Source: Nocardia huaxiensis
GTDB taxonomy: Bacteria > Actinomycetota > Actinomycetes > Mycobacteriales > Mycobacteriaceae
Assembly (NCBI RefSeq): GCF_013744875.1
Contig: NZ_CP059399.1
Span: forward strand, 6,882,001-6,946,000
Direction of reading: 5' to 3'
DNA length: 64,000 nucleotides
Shown here: positions 57,245 to 64,000 of the stretch, piece by piece
How positions within the stretch are numbered: position 1 is the first letter of the stretch
How the letters are laid out: each line of letters opens with the position of its first letter
The notes under the pieces: model-generated
What the model was told of the DNA's origin: nothing
The model's input: the letters and a program-made list of their open reading frames with translations, nothing else
The model's database searches: none
Program-made: the position numbers and the translations under genes

Positions 57245-58819
57245 ATGATCCCTCTCGACACGTCCATCACCGCGGTCACCGTCTACCCGGAACGGGCGCG
57301 GGTGACCCGATCCGGCTCGGCCGCCATTCCGGCGGGAGAGCATCGGATTCGCGTCGCGCCACTGCCTTTCGGGCTGGTGCGCGATTCGGTGCGGGTCGCC
57401 GGGCACGGCGAGCTGACGGTGCTGGGCGTCGACGTCGTCACCGAACGCCAGGAGCGCGCACACGACGCGCAGGTCGGCGAGCTCGAGGCGCGCAGCCGCG
57501 AATTGGACGCCGCCCTGGCCGAACTCGCCGACGCCGACCGGGCCGCCGAAGCGCGCATCGGCTTCCTGGAACGGCTCGCGCGACGCTCGGCCGAGGCCCT
57601 GGCCAAGGCCGACGAGGAGCGGGTGACGACCTTCACCACGAGCCTGGACGCCCAGTACGCGAGCGTCCACAGCGCCCGGCGGGAACGAGATCGATTGCGG
57701 CAGGACCACATTCGTGAACAGGAGGCCATCGCGCGACGGCTGGCCGACCTGCGCGGCAAAACCCACACCGACGTGCTGGCCGTGATCATCACCGTCGAAG
57801 CCGCCGCCGCGGCCGACGCCAACCTGGAGCTCTCCTACATGGTGCCCGGCGCGAGCTGGCACAGCAGCTACGACCTGCGCCTCACCGACGACGCGCTGGC
57901 GCTGCGCTGGTTCGGCCTGGTCCGCCAGCACACCGGCGAGGACTGGCCCGAATGCCGGCTGCAACTGTCCACCGCCCGCCCGGCACAGGGCCTCGAGGTG
58001 CCGGAGCTGGCCCCGTGGTTCGTGAGCGCCGAAGCGCCGCGACCGAAGGCCCGCTACGGGGCGATGCGCAGCGCCGCCATGGATGCCGGAGCCGCCGCCG
58101 AGAACACCTTCGGCATGCCCGCCCCCGCGCCGGCGGCCATGGCCCGGCCCGCCGCACCGCCGCCGCCGGTCCGCGAGGCGGTCGCCACCGCCGAGCACGG
58201 CATCACCGCGGCCACCTACACCCCGCAGCACACCGTCGCGGTCCCCTCCGACGGCACCGCACATCGCACCGTCATCACCGCCCTCGACCTCGAGGTCGGC
58301 CTCGACCATGTGACGGCGCCGGTGCGCTCGCTCGAGGCCGTGCTGCGCGCCACCGCCCGCAACAACTCCGACCACACCCTGCCCGCCGGCCGCGCCTCGC
58401 TGTTCCACGAGGCCGAATTCGTCGGCGCCACCGACCTCGACATCTGGGCCCCCGGCGAGGAACGCGAACTGGCCCTCGGCGTCGACGACCGCATCCGCGT
58501 GGAACGAGAACTGGTGCGCCGCAACGCCTCCAAGGCCACCCTCGGCTCCGCCCGCCGCACCGAACTGGAATACCGGATCACCGTCAGCAACCACGGCAAA
58601 CGCCCCGCCGACGTGACCATCCTGGACCGCCTGCCCGTCTCCCGCGACGCCGCCATCACCGTCAAGGAAACAGCAGCCAAACCGGAACCAGCCGACCGCG
58701 ACGAAATGGGCATCCTCACCTGGAAGGCCACCCTCGACCCGCAGGCCCAGACCGTCATCACCTTCGGCTACCGCGTCGAAGCCGCCAAGGGCATCACCAT
58801 CCACGGCCTGCACGACTAA
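57245..58819 (+). CDS. DUF4139/mucoidy inhibitor MuiA-like protein
   Basis: A 524-residue protein. The N-terminal DUF4140-like domain (LDTSITAVTVYPERARVTRSG) leads into a coiled coil of about 80 residues (65-145). The DUF4139 domain then follows, with LELSYMVPGASWHSSYDLRL, GEDWPECRLQLSTARP and a C-terminal TWKATLDPQAQTVITFGYRVE. An Ala/Pro-rich insert interrupts it at about 270-310. No signal peptide is visible. Relatives are named after MuiA of Azotobacter, but the molecular role is unknown. It ends in a clear terminator. Confidence 0.85.
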   Translation: MIPLDTSITAVTVYPERARVTRSGSAAIPAGEHRIRVAPLPFGLVRDSVRVAGHGELTVLGVDVVTERQERAHDAQVGELEARSRELDAALAELADADRAAEARIGFLERLARRSAEALAKADEERVTTFTTSLDAQYASVHSARRERDRLRQDHIREQEAIARRLADLRGKTHTDVLAVIITVEAAAAADANLELSYMVPGASWHSSYDLRLTDDALALRWFGLVRQHTGEDWPECRLQLSTARPAQGLEVPELAPWFVSAEAPRPKARYGAMRSAAMDAGAAAENTFGMPAPAPAAMARPAAPPPPVREAVATAEHGITAATYTPQHTVAVPSDGTAHRTVITALDLEVGLDHVTAPVRSLEAVLRATARNNSDHTLPAGRASLFHEAEFVGATDLDIWAPGEERELALGVDDRIRVERELVRRNASKATLGSARRTELEYRITVSNHGKRPADVTILDRLPVSRDAAITVKETAAKPEPADRDEMGILTWKATLDPQAQTVITFGYRVEAAKGITIHGLHD

Positions 58820-58849
58820 CCCACACCACTCTCCGCATCCCCCGAAGAA

Positions 58850-58886
58850 GGGCTGTTCGTACCGGCACCCCCGGCACGAACAGCCC
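58850..58886 (+). terminator. Terminator after the MuiA-like gene
   Basis: An 11-bp stem (58850-58860 with 58876-58886) continues inward through four more pairs (CCGG/CCGG) around a CACCC loop. It lies 30 bases past the stop. The rest of the 369-base gap up to 59188 holds no gene I can support. Confidence 0.75.
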
Positions 58887-59188
58887 CACCCCATTCAAGG
58901 CCCCGGACAGCCACCACCGGTATCCGATTCCGGCCACGCCATGAACACTTGCCGTCATTCCGCGCCGTCGAGAGCCGTTGGTATCAGCCACAACTGACGC
59001 CACTGTCTGGCGTTTCCCGGCGCCTCGACACGTCTGCTGAACGCCCTATTCTGCTGATTGAGCGTCTGGTCGATGCGGACGAGTGCGTGCTCATACGATG
59101 TCCAGATGTGTGATCAGCTTTCTCGCGGTTCGGGAATTCGGTGCCCAAGATCCCTGAACGACGTCACAGCAGTCAGGGGAAAGCGTTC

Positions 59189-60079
59189 GTGACCATCGAA
59201 ATTGCGCGTTATGGCAGGATCTGTCTCGACGATCTGCCGCGTGCCGACGATCTCGACGCGATGGGCCGGATATACGTGGCATCACTCGAGAAGTCTCCCG
59301 AACTGATCGGGGCGGCATTCGAGGTGTCCCTCGAACATCTGTGGGCGCGATGCTGGATCGATGAGGACGTGCGCCAACCCGAGACCTGGCTCGCAATGGT
59401 GAGGGCCGTGCAGACCGGATATGCGTTGTTCGAGATGACGAACGGCCGAGCTGACATAGTGCGGTGCCGGATCGATGGCGAAATACGAACTATGGCAGCG
59501 ATCGGACCGCATCCCGCTGCGAGCGTCGGCAATTGGGTGACCGCGTTCTATCTGGCGGTCGTCTGCCGAGAGTGGGGGAAGGTCTCCCGTCTGTGTGCGA
59601 TCCCCCTGGACGATCTACGTGTGCCCGGTGCGGAGACAGATGAGTTCATGTACGTGTGGGCCGATGCCCTCCAATACTTTTGGACAGCGAGTCAAGGGCC
59701 ACCAACCGGAGCGTCACCGGGGGTCGAACTCGTCGAGCGGCTCGGCGCGGCGTTAACCGCGTCCTATCCGCATGCCGCGCCCCACACGCCACCGGAGGTG
59801 CTGCACTTCATCCTGGCCCCGGCCGTATTGCTGTTGCACAAACTTCTATTCAAGGACGACGTGGCTTTCCATGAAGACCTGGCCGAATCCCTGGAACTGC
59901 ATCAGCTGTACTGGCGATCGAACCCGCAGAGCTTTCACCTCGCGCGCAGTTCGATCGCGCTTCCAATCCTGGCCATTGCCTGCATCGCTCAGGAGGAGAG
60001 CGTCACGATAGACATCACGTCGGGCTACCTGCCGAAGCATCTTCTGGCTGGCAGCTGGGTCGACGAATTCGAGCTCTGA
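59189..60079 (+). CDS. Immunity 49 (Imm49) family protein
   Basis: A 296-residue protein matching the Imm49 family of polymorphic-toxin immunity proteins. Recognisable blocks are NWVTAFYLAVVCREW, FMYVWADALQYFW, HKLLFKDDVAFHEDLAESLELH and the C-terminal GYLPKHLLAGSWVDEFE. No toxin gene is adjacent, so it is an orphan that would protect against a toxin from kin or from elsewhere in the genome. GTG at 59189 has AGGGGAAA 8 bases upstream and is preferred to the GTG at 59141. Confidence 0.8.
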   Translation: MTIEIARYGRICLDDLPRADDLDAMGRIYVASLEKSPELIGAAFEVSLEHLWARCWIDEDVRQPETWLAMVRAVQTGYALFEMTNGRADIVRCRIDGEIRTMAAIGPHPAASVGNWVTAFYLAVVCREWGKVSRLCAIPLDDLRVPGAETDEFMYVWADALQYFWTASQGPPTGASPGVELVERLGAALTASYPHAAPHTPPEVLHFILAPAVLLLHKLLFKDDVAFHEDLAESLELHQLYWRSNPQSFHLARSSIALPILAIACIAQEESVTIDITSGYLPKHLLAGSWVDEFEL

Positions 60080-60236
60080 AATCCGTTGGGCGGCCGACGA
60101 ACGCGCGCCTCTGTCGCCTACAAGCCTGTTCAGACCGGTCACGCCGCAGTCGGCCGTATGCACCAATCCGCAGTGCGTGATGTCCGAAGCCTGGCACTCA
60201 TCGCCTGTGTGCCGCGCTATAGGGAATGCTGATGTC

Positions 60237-60785
60237 GTGAGTGAACTACCGCGACGCTGGGATCCGATGACTTCGGTTCGGCGCGATCTCAACAATTCCA
60301 CCTACCACGGTGACAAGTGGGAGGACCGGCATTGGATGAACGTGCCGGGTCCCTTCTACACGGCGCAGACCGATACCTGTTGGACCGGAAGGGTTCACGC
60401 GCCACGCAACGTGCTCTACGGCGGTGAGTACTACAACGAGTTCGTCTATCGCCAGCCGACGTCGCCGGCCGAGGTCGAATGCCTGCTGCAGGCAGCGGAC
60501 GCCGACCCGCTCGACGGCTACGCCTGCGATGGGGACTCGCGCTGGACTCCCGCAGCCGTTCGTGCGTGGTGGAGCAGTCGCGACAAGGTTGCCGAGCACC
60601 TTGCGCAATTGCTTGCCCATTACACGAGAGAGGGTGCTGACTTTCTGGAAGGCGAAGCAGCAGAAGGCGTCCGGGACTTCCTCGCTTATCTGGCCACCGA
60701 CCTCGAAAACGATCTGCGGGAGTATGTGTTCAGGTTGGAGAACGATCGATACCCGACTGCCGACAACGCGCTGCCGAACCTGTAA
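60237..60785 (+). CDS. Hypothetical protein in the immunity-gene array
   Basis: A 182-residue soluble protein with no recognised function. Its middle is strongly patterned: RHWMNVPGPFYTAQTDTCWTGR, VLYGGEYYNEFVYRQP, DGYACDGDSRWT and AVRAWWSSRDKV. Similar sequences occur widely in actinobacteria without assigned role. The C-terminal part is helical. Position after an Imm49 gene and before repeat copies suggests another immunity protein; that is inference. GTG at 60237 follows AGGGAA. A 73-base repeat begins 13 bases after the stop. Confidence 0.7.
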   Translation: MSELPRRWDPMTSVRRDLNNSTYHGDKWEDRHWMNVPGPFYTAQTDTCWTGRVHAPRNVLYGGEYYNEFVYRQPTSPAEVECLLQAADADPLDGYACDGDSRWTPAAVRAWWSSRDKVAEHLAQLLAHYTREGADFLEGEAAEGVRDFLAYLATDLENDLREYVFRLENDRYPTADNALPNL

Positions 60786-60798
60786 CAAGACCCTTCCC

Positions 60799-60871
60799 AA
60801 CATCCGCTCCTACCGCATGGCGCGCTGACCGAACCGGCCAGCGCGGACCGGGCGAAAGTCAACGGGCCGAG
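60799..60871 (+). repeat. 73-bp array repeat, copy A
   Basis: Starts AACATCCGCTCCTACCGC and ends GTCAACGGGCCGAG. It begins 13 bases after the stop of the gene at 60237. It aligns end to end with copies B, D and E. The best conserved frame reads HPLLP near the start and AKVNGP near the end. Confidence 0.75.
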
Positions 60872-60986
60872 CCGATCTGGCTCCGACCGACGCACCCTCA
60901 TGCCGAGTTTGGTGCGTTGTGTCGGGACTAGATGGCATGGACGAGCCACACACCCACGGCTTCCGTTGGCGTGATGAACTGACGGA

Positions 60987-61400
60987 ATGGAAAAGCCCAT
61001 GGACCTCGATACTCACTTCGCCCGGCGAGCACGCGAGATCGAGCCGAAGCCGATGGACCCGAACAACCTCACCGAACGCGAATACCTCCGGCAGTTCGCG
61101 GCGCGCCCAGGCATATTCATCGGCTTTACGAGTTTCCGTGGCGTGACGTGCTTCCTCGATGGTTACGACTACGCTGCGCGCAGGTCGGGTGGTCCAGGAC
61201 TGGGCGGCTTTCGCGACTGGCTTCTTGCCAATCACCTTCGTCGCCAAAGCAGTTTCGGCTGGTCTGGTTTGATCAAGCAGATCGCGCTGCCCGACTGGGA
61301 CTTCGTCACTGATCTCAGCCCCGAGCAGGAAATCCATATCCTCGAAGTGCTGTTCGACCTGCTCGATCGATTCCTTGCAGAACGTGAAACCGTCAGCTGA
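60987..61400 (+). CDS. Hypothetical protein, possible immunity protein
   Basis: A 137-residue soluble protein of unknown function; a start at ATG 60999 is also possible. Visible blocks are EREYLRQFAARPGIFIGF, FLDGYDYAARRSGG, GGFRDWLLANH and SFGWSGLIKQIALP. This order (short N-terminus, a YDxA helix, a GF-x-x-WL helix) is shared with small actinobacterial proteins found in toxin-immunity neighbourhoods, though I know of no demonstrated activity. Base use looks less GC-extreme than in flanking housekeeping genes. The stop codon forms the first base of repeat copy B. Confidence 0.68.
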   Translation: MEKPMDLDTHFARRAREIEPKPMDPNNLTEREYLRQFAARPGIFIGFTSFRGVTCFLDGYDYAARRSGGPGLGGFRDWLLANHLRRQSSFGWSGLIKQIALPDWDFVTDLSPEQEIHILEVLFDLLDRFLAERETVS

Positions 61401-61472
61401 GTATCCGCTTCTGCCGCTTCCCGCGCTGAGCGAAGCAGCCGCACGATCGGCCTCGAAGATCGCTGGGGCCGA
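61400..61472 (+). repeat. 73-bp array repeat, copy B
   Basis: Begins AGTATCCGCTTCTGCCGC and ends GGGGCCGA; it starts on the last base of the preceding gene's stop. Shared frame: YPLLP, then KIAGAD. Between copies B and C (61473-61687) I see only non-coding sequence with a G-run and a pyrimidine-rich stretch. Confidence 0.7.
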
Positions 61473-61687
61473 CCGTATTTGATGTTCCAGCCGCTGCAAC
61501 AGATCGAGAAGGTGCACCGCAGCCTTGTCGGCGGGGCGGGTTAGGATAGGCGGCGCCCGCTCGGGTTCCAGCCCGCAGTGTCTGCCTTGGGCGGCCTGGG
61601 GCAAAGGGGGGGGTGGCTGGACGGTCCCTCTGGTACGCCTCAGGGAGCGGAGTAGACGCCCGATCCCACCCCCCTCCCCCTCCCGCG

Positions 61688-61706
61688 AACATCCTGTACT
61701 GCCGCG
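61688..61706 (+). repeat. Array repeat, partial copy C
   Basis: AACATCCTGTACTGCCGC matches the first 18 bases of the repeat, including frame HPVLP, then diverges. It lies in the 364-base gap 61401-61764, about 60 bases before the next gene. It is probably a decayed copy. Confidence 0.55.
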
Positions 61707-61764
61707 ATAAGGCTGTTCGAACTGAACGAGCCACGTTGAGTGTGATCGGAGGCATGCCCGTTTC

Positions 61765-62091
61765 GTGGACCTTCGCTGGCTGTCCGAAATAGTCTCGGGC
61801 CGGGAGGTGGTCAAGGTGATCGGTCACAAACGAGATGTCGTCGCCTCTGAGGTGCAGGAGATTCTGAACTACTTCGGCAAGTGCCCAATCTGTGGGCATC
61901 CGGCGCGGGCGTGGCACATCACCGCGAGGTTCGACGACAGTCAAATCGAGAGCCAAGATGTCGCGGAGTGCGGCGGTTGGTGCGGCTGGAAGGGCCCGGT
62001 CCGGCCGGTCGCGATGACCGCCGGCGCATTGGTGCTAACCAAGGAGCGCAAGGAAATTGGAGCGGCGCCCCTGGGTCTTCCTTCGGCCTGA
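61765..62091 (+). CDS. Small zinc-ribbon-like hypothetical protein
   Basis: A 108-residue protein of unknown function. Four cysteines form a likely zinc ribbon: CPICG near residue 40, then C-x3-C in ECGGWCGW about 30 residues later. N-terminal residues are helical and charged. GTG at 61765 lies 13 bases after a GGAGG; no better start is in frame. It sits between repeat copies C and D, so it is part of the same cassette-like array. Immunity or regulatory function is possible but unsupported. Confidence 0.6.
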   Translation: MDLRWLSEIVSGREVVKVIGHKRDVVASEVQEILNYFGKCPICGHPARAWHITARFDDSQIESQDVAECGGWCGWKGPVRPVAMTAGALVLTKERKEIGAAPLGLPSA

Positions 62092-62097
62092 AGGTCG

Positions 62098-62169
62098 AAC
62101 ATCCTGCATTGCCGCTGGGCGGTCTGATCGACCAGCCGGGCGGCGCACCCCAAAGATCAACGGGCCGAG
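62098..62169 (+). repeat. 73-bp array repeat, copy D
   Basis: Begins AACATCCTGCATTGCCGC and ends ATCAACGGGCCGAG; it starts 6 bases after the preceding stop. Shared frame: HPALP, with KINGP recoverable after a one-base shift. It directly precedes a truncated gene. Confidence 0.75.
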
Positions 62170-62508
62170 ATCATCTCAGCGTCGGAGACGCACCGAATTG
62201 CCGATGCCAGCGCTGTGGAGACCTCCACCCCGTGTTTTATCGTCACCAGGGATCTAGCGCACAAAATCGAGCAAATAGGGCTCGGTGGTGCACATTTCGA
62301 CGATGTCAGCGTTTCGATGTCACCCCAGGCGGAGGAGATGATCGGTACTGCACTACCGGAGTGGAGATGGATGAAGCTGACGGGGCGAGCCGGTGAATCC
62401 GATTTCGGCCTCGACGACGAACTCTACCTAGTGATTTCGGACCGGGCGCTCGATCTACTCCAGGAGGCTGGCATCCGAAACGCCAAGGTAGCCGAGTTGC
62501 GACCGTAG
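62170..62508 (+). pseudogene. Truncated, frameshifted CXXCG-type immunity-like gene
   Basis: Two frames join into one sensible protein. The first, read from about 62170, gives CRCQRCGDLHPVF with a CXXCG motif at 62205-62219. The second, open from 62215 to the stop at 62508, continues FIVTRDLAHKIEQIGLGG and ends DDELYLVISDRALDLL. Removing one T from the TTTT run at 62235-62238 fuses them. The pattern resembles the C-terminal part of double-CXXCG immunity proteins, which are about twice as long. No start codon exists between repeat D and the CXXCG motif, so the 5' half is missing. A sequencing slip in the T-run is possible, but the truncation would remain. Confidence 0.55.
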
Positions 62509-62538
62509 CCACCGCTCTCTTTCTCGGGTGCTTTGGCG

Positions 62539-62612
62539 AACATCCGCTACTGCCTGCGGGCTCAGACGGTCATGCGTAGTCAGCGCCGCCTCTCGGAAGG
62601 TCAACGGCTAGG
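62539..62612 (+). repeat. 73-bp array repeat, copy E
   Basis: Begins AACATCCGCTACTGCCTG and ends GGTCAACGGCTAGG; it starts 30 bases after the pseudogene stop. Shared frame: HPLLP. The middle is more diverged than in A and D. Confidence 0.7.
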
Positions 62613-62705
62613 GGCTGTTTCGAAGTCAACTGCCCCACTGCGCGAAGCCCGGGCAAGCATCTGGCCGCCGCTGGCTACGGGTGCCGAAGGGCCTAGGCTG
62701 CGGGG

Positions 62706-63383
62706 GTGTCCGAGCACTTGATCGAGGACCTCGTCGCCGATACTGTCCTGCTCCTCGACGCCCACGCGCCCGCCGGTGATCCGCGTCCTCGCGACTGGTT
62801 CGCCGCGCTCTACCACTTCCAGGACGGGTTCGACTGTTCCTTCACCCGCTTCCGGGTGATGGACGCGCTGCTGGGCCGCCGCCACACCTACCGGTTCGAC
62901 CTGGATCGACACCCCGACCACGCCGAGCGCCCCGCCTACTTCGCAGGGCTGAGGGAGTTCACCGCGCTCCGCGGGCCCGGCGGCTCCCCCGAGGACGACG
63001 GCGCCTGGCTGGAGGACGGCTATGTCGACCCGCCGCACCTCTACTGCGACGCCGGGTCGGCGCTGTGGCGGCGGATGGCGGCCGAGCTCGAACCGGCCGA
63101 CCGGGTTCCGCCCGCGCGGGTCTCGCCTCTCGACGTGCTGCGCGTCGTGGCCGTCGCCGCCGTCGAGCGCGGCGACCTGCCGCTGCTCGCCGACTGGTAC
63201 AACCTCGGGCCGAGGCTGCTCGGCGTCCTCGACCCGGAGGGCGACGTGCGGGCCGAGGAGGTCCGCGAGACTGTCCGGCGGACCGGCGCGCTGGAGACCG
63301 TCGAGCCGCACGGCTACCGGCCGCCGGACGACCTCATCGCCGACGACCCCGTCGACGCGTGGTGGTGGCACCTCACCCCCTGA
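62706..63383 (+). CDS. Hypothetical protein
   Basis: A 225-residue soluble protein that I do not recognise. It has aromatic-rich blocks (DWFAALYHFQDGFDCSFTRFRVMD and DPVDAWWWHL) and a helical middle (SPLDVLRVVAVAAVERGDLPLLADWYNLGPRLLG). GC content and codon use return to the genome norm, unlike the array genes before it. GTG at 62706 has only a G-rich stretch upstream. It is the last gene before the convergent nrnA, 103 bases away, and follows repeat copy E. Confidence 0.65.
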   Translation: MSEHLIEDLVADTVLLLDAHAPAGDPRPRDWFAALYHFQDGFDCSFTRFRVMDALLGRRHTYRFDLDRHPDHAERPAYFAGLREFTALRGPGGSPEDDGAWLEDGYVDPPHLYCDAGSALWRRMAAELEPADRVPPARVSPLDVLRVVAVAAVERGDLPLLADWYNLGPRLLGVLDPEGDVRAEEVRETVRRTGALETVEPHGYRPPDDLIADDPVDAWWWHLTP

Positions 63384-63486
63384 ACCCGCAGGCGCGCGGG
63401 CGCGATCTTGGATCGGTGGAGTGGGGCCGGTCGACGGGTCGGAGCGGGACCTCACGGGGGACGATCCGGAGCCGCCGCCCGGTCGC

Positions 63487-64000
63487 TCAGCGGCCCAGTT
63501 CGGATTTGAGTGCGACGATCAGCTCGTCCGGAGTGCCGGTCGCGGAATAGCCTGCGGCATAACGGTGTCCGCCGCCGCCGAGGGCCATGGCCACCCGGGC
63601 CACGTCGACCCCGGGTGTGCCGTCGGCGCCGTCGTGGGAGCGCAGGGACACGGTCCACTGGCCGGATTCGATGCGGGATTCCTTGAATACCGCTGTCACC
63701 TGTGCCTCCGCGGTGGTGCGCACGATATCCACCACGCTCTCGACCTCTTCGGAGCGGACGCCGTCCATATCGGTGCGGCGCACGAACACGTGCACCAGCC
63801 CCGCTCCTGCGGCCGCGTCGCGATCCAGCTGTGCGGTGGCCAGCACCCGTGAGAGCATGGGCAGCCAGCCGAAGGGGTGGGTGTCCATGAGCGTGCGAGT
63901 GATTGCGGCGCCGTCGATTCCGGTGGCCAGCAGGCGTTCGGCCAGGGCGTGCGAGCCGGGTCGCGCCCACTTGAACGAGCCGGTGTCGGTGACCAGCCCG
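63487..64000 (-). CDS. nrnA: DHH-family phosphoesterase NrnA (5' part outside window)
   Basis: The C-terminal 170 residues of a bifunctional oligoribonuclease/pAp phosphatase. The DHH-linker end is seen as GLVTDTGSFKWARPGSHALAERLL. The DHHA1 domain follows with FVRRTDMDGVRSEEVESVVD, and the substrate motif ALGGGGHRYAAG is intact. The frame is open to base 64000, so the gene starts to the right of the window. In mycobacteria it is followed directly by dinF on the same strand; here 13.5 kb intervenes. Confidence 0.93.
   Translation of the reverse strand, partial: GLVTDTGSFKWARPGSHALAERLLATGIDGAAITRTLMDTHPFGWLPMLSRVLATAQLDRDAAAGAGLVHVFVRRTDMDGVRSEEVESVVDIVRTTAEAQVTAVFKESRIESGQWTVSLRSHDGADGTPGVDVARVAMALGGGGHRYAAGYSATGTPDELIVALKSELGR

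Noticed and set aside
60079..60102. A possible sixth repeat copy after the Imm49 gene
   Set aside because: AAATCCG followed by TTGGGCGG only loosely recalls the repeat with a deletion; too short and diverged to count.
61393..61956. A 187-codon minus-strand frame in the array
   Set aside because: It runs antisense through repeats B and C and the zinc-ribbon gene, with no start signal or motif.
60799..62612. Integron attC sites
   Set aside because: Although the array has gene-plus-repeat layout and suitable lengths, the ends lack the paired RYYYAAC/GTTRRRY cores and the two ends are not complementary; no integrase is present.
60799..62612. CRISPR array
   Set aside because: Repeats are 73 bp, imperfect and separated by whole genes; no short regular spacers and no cas genes.

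Overview
The window is high-GC actinobacterial DNA from the Nocardia/Rhodococcus/Mycobacterium group, most likely a Nocardia. The reasons are the many GTG and TTG starts, lipoproteins with LAAC-type lipoboxes, mycothiol-type enzymes, a KshA steroid hydroxylase, a nocardial carboxylic acid reductase, and a minus-strand backbone that follows the Mycobacterium tuberculosis Rv2772c-Rv2837c order: dapB-Rv2772c, pepR, pnp, rpsO, ribF / sirR, truB, pptT, Rv2795c, dinF, nrnA. Family names come from motifs read in the translations; no database search was possible.

Layout. 1-5.4 kb: plus-strand allantoin operon (permease, racemase, DUF6986 aldolase-like protein, allantoicase, PuuE allantoinase), closed by a 20-bp hairpin. 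5.5-19.7 kb: dapB and its membrane neighbour, then mixed genes (two secreted beta-propeller-type lipoproteins, alcohol dehydrogenase, methyltransferase, pentapeptide-repeat protein, MFS pump with a divergent ArsR repressor, TerD-vWA protein, TPR membrane protein). 19.9-27.7 kb: housekeeping genes pepR, pnp, rpsO, ribF, sirR, then a TetR/DinB-like pair. 27.8-31.8 kb: a LuxR regulator with a truncated duplicate of its own N-terminus, a flavoprotein and a lipoprotein. 31.9-33.5 kb: truB-pptT. 33.8-39.9 kb: a three-subunit molybdenum hydroxylase of the PaoABC/YagTSR type with an XdhC maturation factor, lying between pptT and the Rv2795c-like phosphoesterase. 41.5-46.6 kb: an unusual chaperone-like locus made of an Hsp70, a divergent GrpE-like factor and a 927-residue protein with helical, disordered and FN3-like parts. 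46.6-48.6 kb: SDR-kshA operon behind a palindromic operator. 48.6-50 kb: dinF. 50-63.4 kb: DNA separating dinF from nrnA, with car, a beta-propeller membrane protein, an XRE regulator, an SDR, a MuiA-like protein and an array of orphan immunity-like genes. The window ends inside nrnA.

The two strongest leads are the Hsp70/GrpE-like/scaffold locus and the 60.8-62.6 kb array, where a roughly 73-bp repeat follows successive immunity-like genes. The repeat copies vary partly at synonymous positions of one reading frame, so they look like a decayed coding tail. One gene in the array is a truncated, frameshifted fragment. Several regulatory genes also have a TANNNT -10 element 6-8 bases before the start codon, which suggests leaderless transcripts.
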